From positions 7,847,524-7,911,523 of the forward strand of contig OY725488.1 in the NCBI GenBank assembly GCA_963281255.1: 64,000 nt of DNA, given 5' to 3'. Below are positions 43,801 to 54,298 of this stretch, piece by piece. The number at the start of each line of letters is the position of its first letter. Position 1 is the first letter of the stretch. The notes under the pieces were generated by a model. It was not told where the DNA came from. It saw only the letters and a list, made by a program, of their open reading frames with translations, and did no database searches. Source of the stretch: Aphrocallistes beatrix (lineage: Eukaryota > Porifera > Hexactinellida > Sceptrulophora > Aphrocallistidae). Made by a program: the position numbers and the translations under genes.

Positions 43801-46800
43801 TAGAGTGTACTCTGGCATTATATGAGGAACAGGCATTTTGGAATACCTTTTTTCAATTACCCCTATTAAGAGGGTGTACTCTCTTGCATTCATATGGGGA
43901 ACAGGCTTTTGGGATATCTTTTTAAATTCCCCCTATCAAGCAGGTGTACTCTTTGGCAATCTATTTCGGAACAGGCATTTTTGAATACCTTTTTCATTCC
44001 TCCTATCAAGCAGGTGTACTCTGGCATTTAATGAGGAACAGGCATTTTGGAATACCTTTTTCAATTACCCCTAACAAGAGGGTGTACTCTCTGGCATTCA
44101 TATGAGGAACAGGCATTTGGGATACCTTTTTCAATTCTCCCTATCAATAGGGTGTACTCTGGCATTATATGAGGAACAGGCATTTTGGAATACCTTTTTT
44201 CAATTACCCCTATTAAGAGGGTGTATTCCGGCATTATATGAGGAACAGGCATTTTGGAATACGTTTTCAATTCCCCCTATCAAGGGGTTGTACTCTCTGG
44301 CAATATATTTGGGAACAGGCATTTTTGAATACCTTTTTCAATTACCCCTATCAAGAGGGTTTACTCTCTGGCATTCATATGAGGAACAGGCATTTGGGAT
44401 ACCTTTTTCAATTCCCCCTATCAATAGAGTGTACTCCGGCATTCATATGAGGAACAAGCATTTTGGGATACCTTTTTCAATTCCCCCTATCAAGCAGGTG
44501 TACTCTTTGGCAATCTATTTCGGAACAGGCATTTTTGAATACCTTTTTCAATTGCCCCTATCAAGAGTGTGTATTCTTTGGCATTATATGGGTACAGGCA
44601 CTTTGGAATCCCTTTTCAAATTCCTCCTATCAAGTGGGTGTACTCTCTGGCATTCATATGAGGAACAGGCATTTGGGATACCTTTTTCAATTCCGCCTAT
44701 CAATAGGGTGTACTCTGGCATTCATATGAGGAACAAGCATTTGGGATGCCTTTTTCAATTCCCCCTATCAAGAGGTTGTACTCCGGCATTATATGAGGAA
44801 CAGGCATTTTGGAATACGTTTTTCAATTCCCCCTATCAAGGGGTTGTACTCTCTGGCGATATATTTGGAAACAGGCATTTTTGAATACCTTTTTCAATTC
44901 CCGCTATCAAGCAGGTGTACTCTGGCTTTAAATGAGGAACAGGCATTTTGGAATGCCTTTTTCAATTACCCCTAACAAGTGGGTGTACTCTCTGGAATTC
45001 ATATGAGGAACATGCATTTTGGGATACCTTTTTCAATTCTCCCTATCAATAGGATGTACTCTGGCATTATATGAGGAACAGGCATTTTGGAATACCTTTT
45101 TTCAATTACCCCTATTAAGAGGGTGTACTCTCTTGCATTCATATGGGGAACAGGCTTTTGAGATACCTTTTTCAATTCCCCCTATCAAGAGGGTGTACTC
45201 TCTGGCATTCATATGAGGAACATGCATTTTGGGATGCCTTTTTCAATTCCCCCTATCAAGAGGGTGTACTCTCTGGCATTCATATGAGGAACAGGCATTT
45301 TGGGATTCCTTTTTCAATTCCCCCTATCAAGAGGGTGTACTCTCTGGCATTCATATGAGGAACAAACATTTTAGGATACCTTTTTCAATTCCCCCTATCA
45401 AGAGAGTGTATTCCGGCATTATATGAGGAACAGGCATTTTGGAATACGTTTTTCAATTCCCCCTATCAAGGGGTTGTACTCTCTGGCAATATATTTGGGA
45501 ACAGGCATTTCTGAATACCTTTTTCAATTACCCCTATCAAGCATGTGTACTCTTTGCCATTATATGGGGAACAGGCATTTGGAATACCTTTTCAAATTAC
45601 CCCTATCAAGACTGTGCACTCTTTGGCATTATATGGGGAACAGGCATTTTGGAATACATTTTCAAATTACCCCTATCAAGAGGGTTTACTCTCTGGCATT
45701 CATATGAGGAACAGGCATTTGGGATACCTTTTTCAATTCCCCCTATCAATAGAGTGTACTCCGGCATTCATATTAGGAACAAGCATTTTGGGATACCTTT
45801 TTCAATTCCCCCTATCAAGCAGGTGTACTCTTTGCCATTATATGGGGAACATGCATTTTGGAATACCTTTTCAAATTACCCCTATCAAGAGTGTGCACTC
45901 TTTCGCATTATATGGGGAACAGGCATTTGGAATACCTTTTCAAATTACCCCTATCAAGAGGATGTACTCTCTGGCATTCATATCAGGAACAAGCATTTGG
46001 GATGCTTTTTTCAATTCCCCCTATCAAGAGGGTGTACTCTGGCATTTTGAGATACCTTTTTCAAATTCCCTCTATCAAGAGAGTGTACTCTCTGGCATTC
46101 ATATGAGGAACAAGCATTTTGGGATACCTTTTTCAATTCCCCCTATCAAGAGGGTGTACTCTCTGGCATTAATATGAGGAACAGCCATTTTTGAATGCCT
46201 TTTTCAATTTCCCCTATCAAGCAGGTGTACTCTGGCATTAAATGAGGAACAGGCATTTTGGAATACCTTTTTCAATTCCCCCATCAAGAGGGTGTACTCT
46301 CTGGCATTCATATGAGGAACAGGCATTTTGGGATACCTTTTTCAATTCTCCCTATCAATAGGGTGTACTCTGGTATTATATGAGGAACAGGCATTTTGGA
46401 ATACCTTTTTTCAATTACCCCTATTATGAGGGTGTACTCTCTTGCATTCATATGGGGAACAGGCTTTTGGGATACCTTTTTCAATTCCCCCTATCAAGCA
46501 GGTGTACTCTTTGGCAATCTATTTCGGAACAGGCATTTTTGAATACCTTTTTCATTCCTCCTATCAAGCAGGTGTACTCTGGCATTATATGAGGAACAGG
46601 CATTTTGGGATACCTTTTTCAATTCCCCCTATCAAGCAGGTGTACTCTTTGCCATTATATGGGGAACATGCATTTTGGAATACCTTTTCAAATTACCCCT
46701 ATCAAGAGTGTGCACTCTTTCGCATTATATGGGGAACAGGCATTTGGAATACCTTTTCAAATTACCCCTATCAAGAGGATGTACTCTCTGGCATTCATAT

Positions 46801-49800
46801 CAGGAACAAGCATTTGGGATGCTTTTTTCAATTCCCCCTATCAAGAGGGTGTACTCTGGCATTTTGAGATACCTTTTTCAAATTCCCTCTATCAAGAGAG
46901 TGTACTCTCTGGCATTCATATGAGGAACAAGCATTTTGGGATACCTTTTTCAATTCCCCCTATCAAGAGGGTGTACTCTCTGGCATTAATATGAGGAACA
47001 GCCATTTTTGAATGCCTTTTTCAATTTCCCCTATCAAGCAGGTGTACTCTGGCATTAAATGAGGAACAGGCATTTTGGAATACCTTTTTCAATTCCCCCA
47101 TCAAGAGGGTGTACTCTCTGGCATTCATATGAGGAACAGGCATTTTGGGATACCTTTTTCAATTCTCCCTATCAATAGGGTGTACTCTGGTATTATATGA
47201 GGAACAGGCATTTTGGAATACCTTTTTTCAATTACCCCTATTATGAGGGTGTACTCTCTTGCATTCATATGGGGAACAGGCTTTTGGGATACCTTTTTCA
47301 ATTCCCCCTATCAAGCAGGTGTACTCTTTGGCAATCTATTTCGGAACAGGCATTTTTGAATACCTTTTTCATTCCTCCTATCAAGCAGGTGTACTCTGGC
47401 ATTATATGAGGAACAGGCATTTTGGAATACCTTTTTTCAATTACCCCTATTAAGAGGGTGCACTCTCATGTATTCATAAGGGGAACAGGCTTTTGGGATA
47501 CCTTTTTCAATTCCCCCTATCAAGCAGGTGTACTCTTTGGCATTTTATGGGAACAGGCATTTTGGAACACCATTTTCAATTCCCCCTATCGATAGGGTGT
47601 ATTCTCTGGCATTCATATGAGGAACATGCATTTTGGGATGCCATTTTCAATTCCCCCTATCAAGAGGTTGTACTCCGGCATTATATGAGGATCAGGCATT
47701 TTGGAATACGTTTTTCAATTCCCCCTATCAAGAGGTTGTACTCTCTGGCAATCTATTTCGGAACAGGCATTTTTGAATACCTTTTTCATTCCTCCTATCA
47801 AGCAGGTGTACTCTGGCATTAAATGTGGAACAGGCATTTTGGAATACCTTTTTCAATTCCCCCATCAAGAGGGTGTACTCTCTGGCATTCATATGAGGAA
47901 CAGGCATTTTGGGATACCTTTTTCAATTCTCCCTATCAATAGAGTGTACTCTGGCATTATATGAGGAACAGGCATTTTGGAATACCTTTTTTCAATTACC
48001 CCTATTAAGAGGGTGTACTCTCTTGCATTCATATGGGGAACAGGCTTTTGGGATATCTTTTTCAATTCCCCCTATCAAGCAGGTGTACTCTTTGGCAATC
48101 TATTTCGGAACAGGCATTTTTGAATACCTTTTTCATTCCTCCTATCAAGCAGGTGTACTCTGGCATTAAATGAGGAACAGGCATTTTGGAATACCTTTTT
48201 CAATTACCCCTAACAAGAGGGTGTACTCTCTGGCATTCATATGAGGAACAGGCATTTGGGATACCTTTTACATTCTCCCTATCAATAGGGTGTACTCTGG
48301 CATTATATGAGGAACAGGCATTTTGGAATACCTTTTTTCAATTACCCCTATTAAGAGGGTGTATTCCGGCATTATATGAGGAACAGGCATTTTGGAATAC
48401 GTTTTCAATTCCCCCTATCAAGGGGTTGTACTCTCTGGCAATATATTTGGGAACAGGCATTTTTGAATACCTTTTTCAATTACCCCTATCAAGAGGGTGT
48501 ACTCTCTGGCATTATATGGGGAACAGGCATTTTTGAATACCTTTTTCAATTGCCCCTATCAAGAGTGTGTATTCTTTGGCATTATATGGGTACAGGCACT
48601 TTGGAATCCCTTTTCAAATTCCTCCTATCAAGTGGGTGTACTCTCTGGCATTCATATGAGGAACATGCATTTTGGGATGCCTTTTTCAATTCCCCCTATC
48701 AAGAGGTTGTACTCCGGCATTATATTAGGATCAGGCATTTTGGAATACGTTTTTCAATTCCCCCTATCAAGAGGTTGTACTCTCTGGCAATCTATTTCGG
48801 AACAGGCATTTTTGAATACCTTTTTCATTCCTCCTATCAAGCAGGTGTACTCTGGCATTAAATGAGGAACAGGCATTTTGGAATACCTTTTTCAATTCCC
48901 CCATCAAGAGGGTGTACTCTCTGGCATTCATATGAGGAACAGGCATTTTGGGATACCTTTTTCAATTCTCCCTATCAATAGAGTGTACTCTGGCATTATA
49001 TGAGGAACAGGCATTTTGGAATACCTTTTTTCAATTACCCCTATTAAGAGGGTGTACTCTCTTGCATTCATATGGGGAACAGGCTTTTGGGATATCTTTT
49101 TCAATTCCCCCTATCAAGCAGGTGTACTCTTTGGCAATCTATTTCGGAACAGGCATTTTTGAATACCTTTTTCATTCCTCCTATCAAGCAGGTGTACTCT
49201 GGCATTAAATGAGGAACAGGCATTTTGGAATACCTTTTTCAATTACCCCTAACAAGAGGGTGTACTCTCTGGCATTCATATGAGGAACAGGCATTTTGGG
49301 ATACCTTTTTCAATTCTCCCTATCAATAGGGTGTACTCTCTGGCATTCATATGAGGAACAGGCATTTTGGGATACCTTTTTCAATTCTCCCTATCAATAG
49401 GGTGTACTCTGGCATTATATGAGGAACAGGCATTTTGGAATACCTTTTTCAATTACCCCTAACAAGAGGGTGTACTCTCTGGCATTCATATGAGGAACAG
49501 GCATTTTGGAATACCTTTTTCAATTACCCCTAACAAGAGGGTGTACTCTCTGGCATTCATATGAGGAACAGGCATTTTGGGATACCTTTTTCAATTCTCC
49601 CTATCAATAGGGTGTACTCTGGCATTATATGAGGAACAGGCATTTTGGAATACCTTTTTTCAATTACCCCTATTAAGAGGGTGTACTCTCTTGCATTCAT
49701 AAGGGGAACAGGCTTTTGGGATACCTTTTTCAATTCCCCCTATCAAGCAGGTGTACTCTTTGGCATTATATGGGAACAGGCATTTTGGAATACCATTTTC

Positions 49801-50048
49801 AATTTCCCTATCAAGAGGGTGTACTCTCTGGCATTCATATGAGGAACATGCATTTTGGGATGCCTTTTTCAATTCCCCCTATCAAGAGGTTGTACTCCGG
49901 CATTATATTAGGATCAGGCATTTTGGAATACGTTTTTCAATTCCCCCTATCAAGAGGTTGTACTCTCTGGCAATCTATTTCGGAACAGGCATTTTTGAAT
50001 ACCTTTTTCATTCCTCCTATCAAGCAGGTGTACTCTGGCATTAAATGA
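37880..50048 (+). repeat. Pair of ~6-kb satellite segments about 7-8 kb apart
   Basis: The segment from about 37.9 to 43.1 kb matches about 45.0 to 50.0 kb, with the offset changing stepwise: 7139 bp (38090, 38300, 38406 and 39241 against 45229, 45439, 45545 and 46380), then 7956 bp (39241, 39537, 39745, 40230 and 40992 against 47197, 47493, 47701, 48186 and 48948), then 6988 bp (41960 and 42657 against 48948 and 49645). The steps are explained by an 817-bp tandem duplication in the right copy and a 968-bp one in the left copy. This is the largest-scale structure visible in the array. Confidence 0.85.
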
Positions 50049-51060
50049 GGAACAGGCATTTTGGAATACCTTTTTCAATTCCCCCATCAAGAGGGTGTAC
50101 TCTCTGGCATTCATATGAGGAACAGGCATTTTGGGATACCTTTTTCAATTCTCCCTATCAATAGAGTGTACTCTGGCATTATATGAGGAACAGGCATTTT
50201 GGAATACCTTTTTTCAATTACCCCTATTAAGAGGGTGTACTCTCTTGCATTCATATGGGGAACAGGCTTTTGGGATATCTTTTTCAATTCCCCCTATCAA
50301 GCAGGTGTACTCTTTGGCAATCTATTTCGGAACAGGCATTTTTGAATACCTTTTTCATTCCTCCTATCAAGCAGGTGTACTCTGGCATTAAATGAGGAAC
50401 AGGCATTTTGGAATACCTTTTTCAATTACCCCTAACAAGAGGGTGTACTCTCTGGCATTCATATGAGGAACAGGCATTTTGGGATACCTTTTTCAATTCT
50501 CCCTATCAATAGGGTGTACTCTGGCATTATATGAGGAACAGGCATTTTGGAATATCTTTTTTCAATTACCCCTATTAAGAGGGTGTACTCTCTTGCATTC
50601 ATAAGGGGAACAGGCTTTTGGGATACCTTTTTCAATTCCCCCTATCAAGCAGGTGTACTCTTTGGCATTATATGGGAACAGGCATTTTGGAATACCATTT
50701 TCAATTCCCCCTATCAAGAGGGTGTACTCTCTGGCATTCATATGAGGAACATGCATTTTGGGATGCCTTTTTCAATTCCCCCTATCAAGAGGGTGTACTC
50801 TCTGGCATTCATATGATGCACAGGCATTTTGGGATTCCTTTTTCAATTCCCCCTATCAAGAGGGTGTACTCTCTGGCATTCATATGAGGAACAGGCATTT
50901 GGGATGCCTTTTTCAATTCCCCCTATCAAGAGGATGTACTCCGGCATTATATGAGGAACAGGCATTTTGGAATACGTTTTTCAATTCCCCCTATCAAGAG
51001 GTTGTACTCTCTGGCAATATATTTGGGAACAGGCATTTTTGAAAACCTTTTTCAATTCCC

Positions 51061-51540
51061 CCTATCAAGCAGGTGTACTCTGGCATTAAATTAGGAATAG
51101 GCATTTTGGAATACCTTTTTCAATTACCCCTTTCAAAAGGGTGTACTCTCTGGCATTCATATGAGGAACATGCATTTTGGGATACCTTTTTCAATTACCC
51201 CTATCAAAAGGGTGTATTCTCTAGCATTAAATCGGGAACAGGCATTTTGGGATACCTTTTTCAATTCCCCCTATCACGAGGGTGTACTCTCTGGCATTAT
51301 ATGGGGAACAGGCATTTGGGATACCTTTTTCAATTCCCCCTATCATGCGGGTGTACTCTCTTGCATTATTTGTGCAATAGGCATTTGGATGATATTTTCA
51401 AATTTCCCCCGCCTAGAGAGGTACTCTGTGGCATTCTGTGGATAACAGGCATTTTATTTAACCCTTTTCAATCCCCCTCCTCCAACGCTACCCTGTGCCA
51501 TTATGTTTAGAACAGACCTTTGGCTATCCTTTTCACTTTC
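51061..51540 (+). repeat. Decaying right edge of the satellite array
   Basis: The last seven or so monomers lose identity progressively. The monomers near 51,110-51,200 still match well (with CCCTTTCAAAAGGG and CCCTATCAAAAGGG centres). Those near 51,270-51,350 carry CTATCACGAGGG and CTATCATGCGGG. The ones near 51,370-51,480 keep only GGCATTTGGATGATATTTTC and GGCATTCTGTGGATAACAGG, and the last trace is CCATTATGTTTAGAACAGACC at about 51,500. After that the period is gone. The edge is gradual, without target duplication or transposon at the junction. Confidence 0.85.
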
Positions 51541-51873
51541 TCTCACCATGATATTTTACCATGACACCATAAACGCACGCTGTATTTCTGTAAACCATTA
51601 TCGTTAGATACTACTCTGTATAATTATGTGTGCTACTCGCCTTTTAGTTTCCCTTTTATCTTTGTAACTCTGTGTTTCTCTTTATCTCTAAACTCAGTGA
51701 TGTAAATCTGTTTTGGGTTTTTTTAAATTCTCTAGTTTCATTTGTTGCGCATTTTAATGCTTGTCCCTTATTGGTCACGCATTACTAATTTTGAATTTAT
51801 CACTTGTGTCACATTTTTTTAGATTTGTTCCCACGCTCCTTTGCTATCCAGTCGATTTGTTTCTTTAAAACCC
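51541..51873. other. AT-rich spacer after the satellite, nothing recognised
   Basis: Unique, T-rich sequence with no credible coding frame, splice pattern or repeat ends that I can see. Confidence 0.6.
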
Positions 51874-52140
51874 TGGAAATTGTTGAGTATCTTGGGATTC
51901 GAAACCACGTCACTTTGTTATAGACTCAGTGTGCTAACCATTCGGCCATGAAGTCCCACGTCTTTAAAATATTCTAAAATTATATTTATGTTTGTTACTT
52001 CGGAATACTGAAAAATTGTTGACTTGCTTGGGATTCGAACCCGCGTCACTTTATTATAGACTCAGTGCGCTAACCACTCGACCATGAAGTCCCACGTCTT
52101 TAAAACGTTCTAAAATTATATTTATGTTTGTTAATTTCAT
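51874..52140 (-). repeat. Two tandem tRNA-derived units (SINE-like)
   Basis: A unit of about 120 bp occurs twice with a 136-bp step (CTTGGGATTCGA at 51891 and 52027). Read on the reverse strand, each contains an A-box-like TGGTCGAGTGGTTAGCGC (TGGCCGAATGGTTAGCAC in the other) and a B-box-like GGGTTCGAATCCC (GGTTTCGAATCCC). This is the order and spacing of the RNA polymerase III internal promoter. GACTT and AAGTC could form part of an acceptor stem in the second copy. The anticodon arm and the outer T-stem pairs do not form, so these are not working tRNA genes. Both copies share the tail TTCTAAAATTATATTTATG next to the A-box side, which argues for duplication of a SINE-like unit. Confidence 0.7.
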
Positions 52141-52973
52141 GTTCTAATCATTTGTGCTGTTTTATTTTCAATTCTTCAATATTTATGTCAGATATGTTTG
52201 TGATATATTTGTATAATGTTTTATGGAATGTTTTAATAAAAACAAAATATCGCCATCATAGGTAGAGTATGTTTATTTCTCTTTCCACTTCAAGGTATGT
52301 TTGTTTCACTTTTCCCACAGTTTGAGCTTCCTATTATTCTCTTCTGTAAACACATTATTTACTGAATTTCGAATTATTCTTAACCAATTTTCAGTTCAAT
52401 TCGAAAAATGTTCTTACTCCGTCCAAGATTTTTATCCAATCAGGCATAGGTATTATTGATTAAGCAGTCACAATAGTATAAGGAACTTATAATTAGCTTC
52501 CAAATAATTTCAATAATTGTACGTGTGTGAATTCCATAATTATTTTTAGGGACATTGGAGACGCTGCGGAATGTAAAGGAGGATGAAAGGAATATTTGTA
52601 TCTGTTTGGAGCAAAGTTTTAGCTCTGTACCAAATAGTTTCAAAATACCCGTTTGGGGCTCTTTTTTAACTAAAATATCCGTTTGGTTCAATAACTTTGA
52701 ATTGGAATTTTTTAAAAATTTCACTTCAACTTATATCTCCGATCTATTATGTATCTTTCAGTTTGGCACATGCTATCTAATATTAGTATACTATATAGCA
52801 AGACAGCCGGCTATTTGGCATTTCAGGAGTCTTATTACAGTGGTTTCCTTAGAGACTTTATTATTGTATTTAATTCATATTTAACATATATCTAACAGTT
52901 AATATTGTGAATACAAACATAACATAACATAGGAATCCTTACTATTAAAACTCGATTATTGTTTGTTTATATA
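52141..52973. other. AT-rich intergenic DNA, no gene recognised
   Basis: Short frames exist on both strands around 52440-52884 but have no recognisable domain, no supported start and no splice context. The stretch otherwise looks like neutral AT-rich sequence. Confidence 0.5.
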
Positions 52974-53264
52974 CAGTAGGACGTCAGTTATCCGAATGGG
53001 TTGGGACCGCGGGGGTTCGGATAACTGAAGTTGTTATGTGATTATATAGAAAAGTTGGTCAGTAGTACTAAGTAGTCATAATGATGAATATGGATAAAAA
53101 ACTTATTAGCTTATGTAGGTATCATCAATAGTATATAAAATGATGGAAGTGTAATAATTTCAATTATCAACTCAGGATGCATCATTTATACATTTATTAT
53201 ATTTTAGTTTGGTCAACCAAGGGGTTCGGATAACTGAAGTGTTCGGATAACTGACGTTCTACTG
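52974..53264. mobile_element. pogo/Tigger-like MITE with TA target duplication
   Basis: A 291-bp element with terminal inverted repeats: left end CAGTAGGACGTCAGTTATCC followed by GAA, right end in reverse complement CAGTAGAACGTCAGTTATCC followed by GAA. That is 23 bp with a single mismatch, flanked by TA on both sides (52972-52973 and 53265-53266). A further GGTTCGGATAACTGAAG block lies inside each end. Termini of the type CAGT...TTATCCGAA with TA duplication are characteristic of pogo/Tigger members of the Tc1/mariner superfamily. There is no transposase frame, so it is non-autonomous. A short TA microsatellite follows at 53265-53281. Confidence 0.85.
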
Positions 53265-53528
53265 TATATATATATATATATCTGTAACGAATTGATTGAA
53301 GAAACTGCCAGGCGCAGAAAGCTGATTTTTGGCATGTGGGAGTCTTTTGACTATGGCTCCAGTAAGTTCTGAGTTCAGACCAAAATGTCGACTCATCATG
53401 GAATTATGACGTCATTGTCACATTTTTAAAAGTTAAGCAACACAGTTATTCGAGAAAAACTCAGCCATTATAGGAGATAGAAGGCTGAAATTTTAATAGA
53501 ATCTGTATACTAACACGTCTCACATATG

Positions 53529-53777
53529 ATGCAACTATCATCAAAAAATGATGACTCATCACTTTGTTATGACGTCATCATTACTCATCAAAAATTTAAA
53601 AATTGACACATTTTGTGTTTTTTTGAGTGATATCGATTTTAAAACTAAGATGGACATATTTAGAGATGATATCTCCCGTTTAATTAACCGATCTCACCTC
53701 CAGGCGACCGAAGGGAGCCTCCGGCGGACACGAAGTGTCCGCCAGCCGCGCAGCGTAAGCAAGCGAAGCGCGCTTGT
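53529..53777. repeat. 249-bp module with GC-rich palindromic cassette, copy 1
   Basis: The module starts ATGCAACTATCATC, passes through AT-rich sequence with TATGACGTCATCATTACTC and GAGTGATATCGATTTTAAAA, and ends in a GC-rich cassette of about 75 bp. The cassette contains the hairpin GGCGGACAC-GAA-GTGTCCGCC (53723-53743) and then GCCGCGCAGCG, AAGCAAGCGAAGCGCGCTTG. Copy 2 starts 440 bp downstream and is nearly identical. The cassette composition contrasts sharply with the AT-rich surroundings. A TATAAATA string follows immediately at 53781-53788. Frames through the module are short and shared between copies; I do not regard them as genes. Confidence 0.8.
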
Positions 53778-53968
53778 TAGTATAAATAAGGCATAGGTAT
53801 ATTTAGTTTTTATTTTGGAATGAGGAGTGGACGACGGAGGTGGTTTGTAGGGGTAAATCTTGTGTGGACACATCCGAATCGATACTTTAATTTTTTTACA
53901 ATTTAGTGCCGAAAAACAGGATCGTAGCCAATAGGTATTCTGATCCGATGAAAATAGACGCAGTGAAA

Positions 53969-54217
53969 ATGCAACTATAATCAAAAAATGATGACTCATC
54001 ACTTTGCTATGACGTCATCATTACTCATCAAAATTTTAAAAATTGACAAATTTGGTGTTTTTTCGAGTGATATCGATTTTAAAACTAAGATGGACATATT
54101 TAGAGATGATATATCCCGTTTAATTAACCAATGTCACCTCCAGGCGACCGAAGGGAGCCTCCGGCGGACACGAAGTGTCCGCCAGCCGCGCAGCGCAAGC
54201 AAGCGAAGCGCGCTTGT
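53969..54217. repeat. 249-bp module with GC-rich palindromic cassette, copy 2
   Basis: Second copy of the module, same length, with substitutions only in the AT-rich part and a single change in the cassette (GCGCAAGC for GCGTAAGC). The hairpin GGCGGACAC-GAA-GTGTCCGCC lies at 54163-54183. The cassette ends 81 bp before the ceramidase start codon, so it falls in that gene's promoter or 5' leader. Confidence 0.8.
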
Positions 54218-54298
54218 ACATATTATTTTGTGTGCTATTATTTTTTTATTTTTTGAATTTACCTGCCTCTCACACGGCATTTTCAATAGAATACTAGC

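Larger units (their letters stand above)
24181..51060 (+). repeat. Satellite zone of nested segmental duplications
   Basis: Still the 68-71 bp monomer, now in long repeated segments. Measured offsets include 2484 bp (25712 and 28196), 1444 bp (28960 and 30404), 902 bp (31030 and 31932; 49645 and 50547), 5943 bp (26808 and 32751), 10172 bp (23984 and 34156), 3724 bp (34156 and 37880), 1306 bp (34995 and 36301), 2418 bp (36823 and 39241), 817 bp (46380 and 47197), 968 bp (40992 and 41960), 7139 bp (38090 and 45229), 7956 bp (39953 and 47909) and 6988 bp (42657 and 49645). Each is close to a whole number of monomers (902 = 13, 1306 = 19), as expected from unequal exchange in register. Nothing other than monomers is seen. 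Confidence 0.92.

Noticed and set aside
1-51540. CRISPR array or phase-variation repeat
   Set aside because: The monomers abut directly with no unique spacers, and the surrounding genes with introns are eukaryotic.
1-51540. Telomeric or rDNA repeat
   Set aside because: The monomer bears no resemblance to TTAGGG-type repeats or to ribosomal RNA sequences.
51891-52095. Two functional tRNA genes
   Set aside because: Box A and B resemblance is good, but no anticodon stem of five pairs and no full T-stem or acceptor stem can be drawn.
52555-52884. A 109-codon forward frame and an overlapping reverse frame (52440-52724) as genes
   Set aside because: The forward frame has no ATG at its start, neither has recognisable domains, and they overlap each other in AT-rich DNA.
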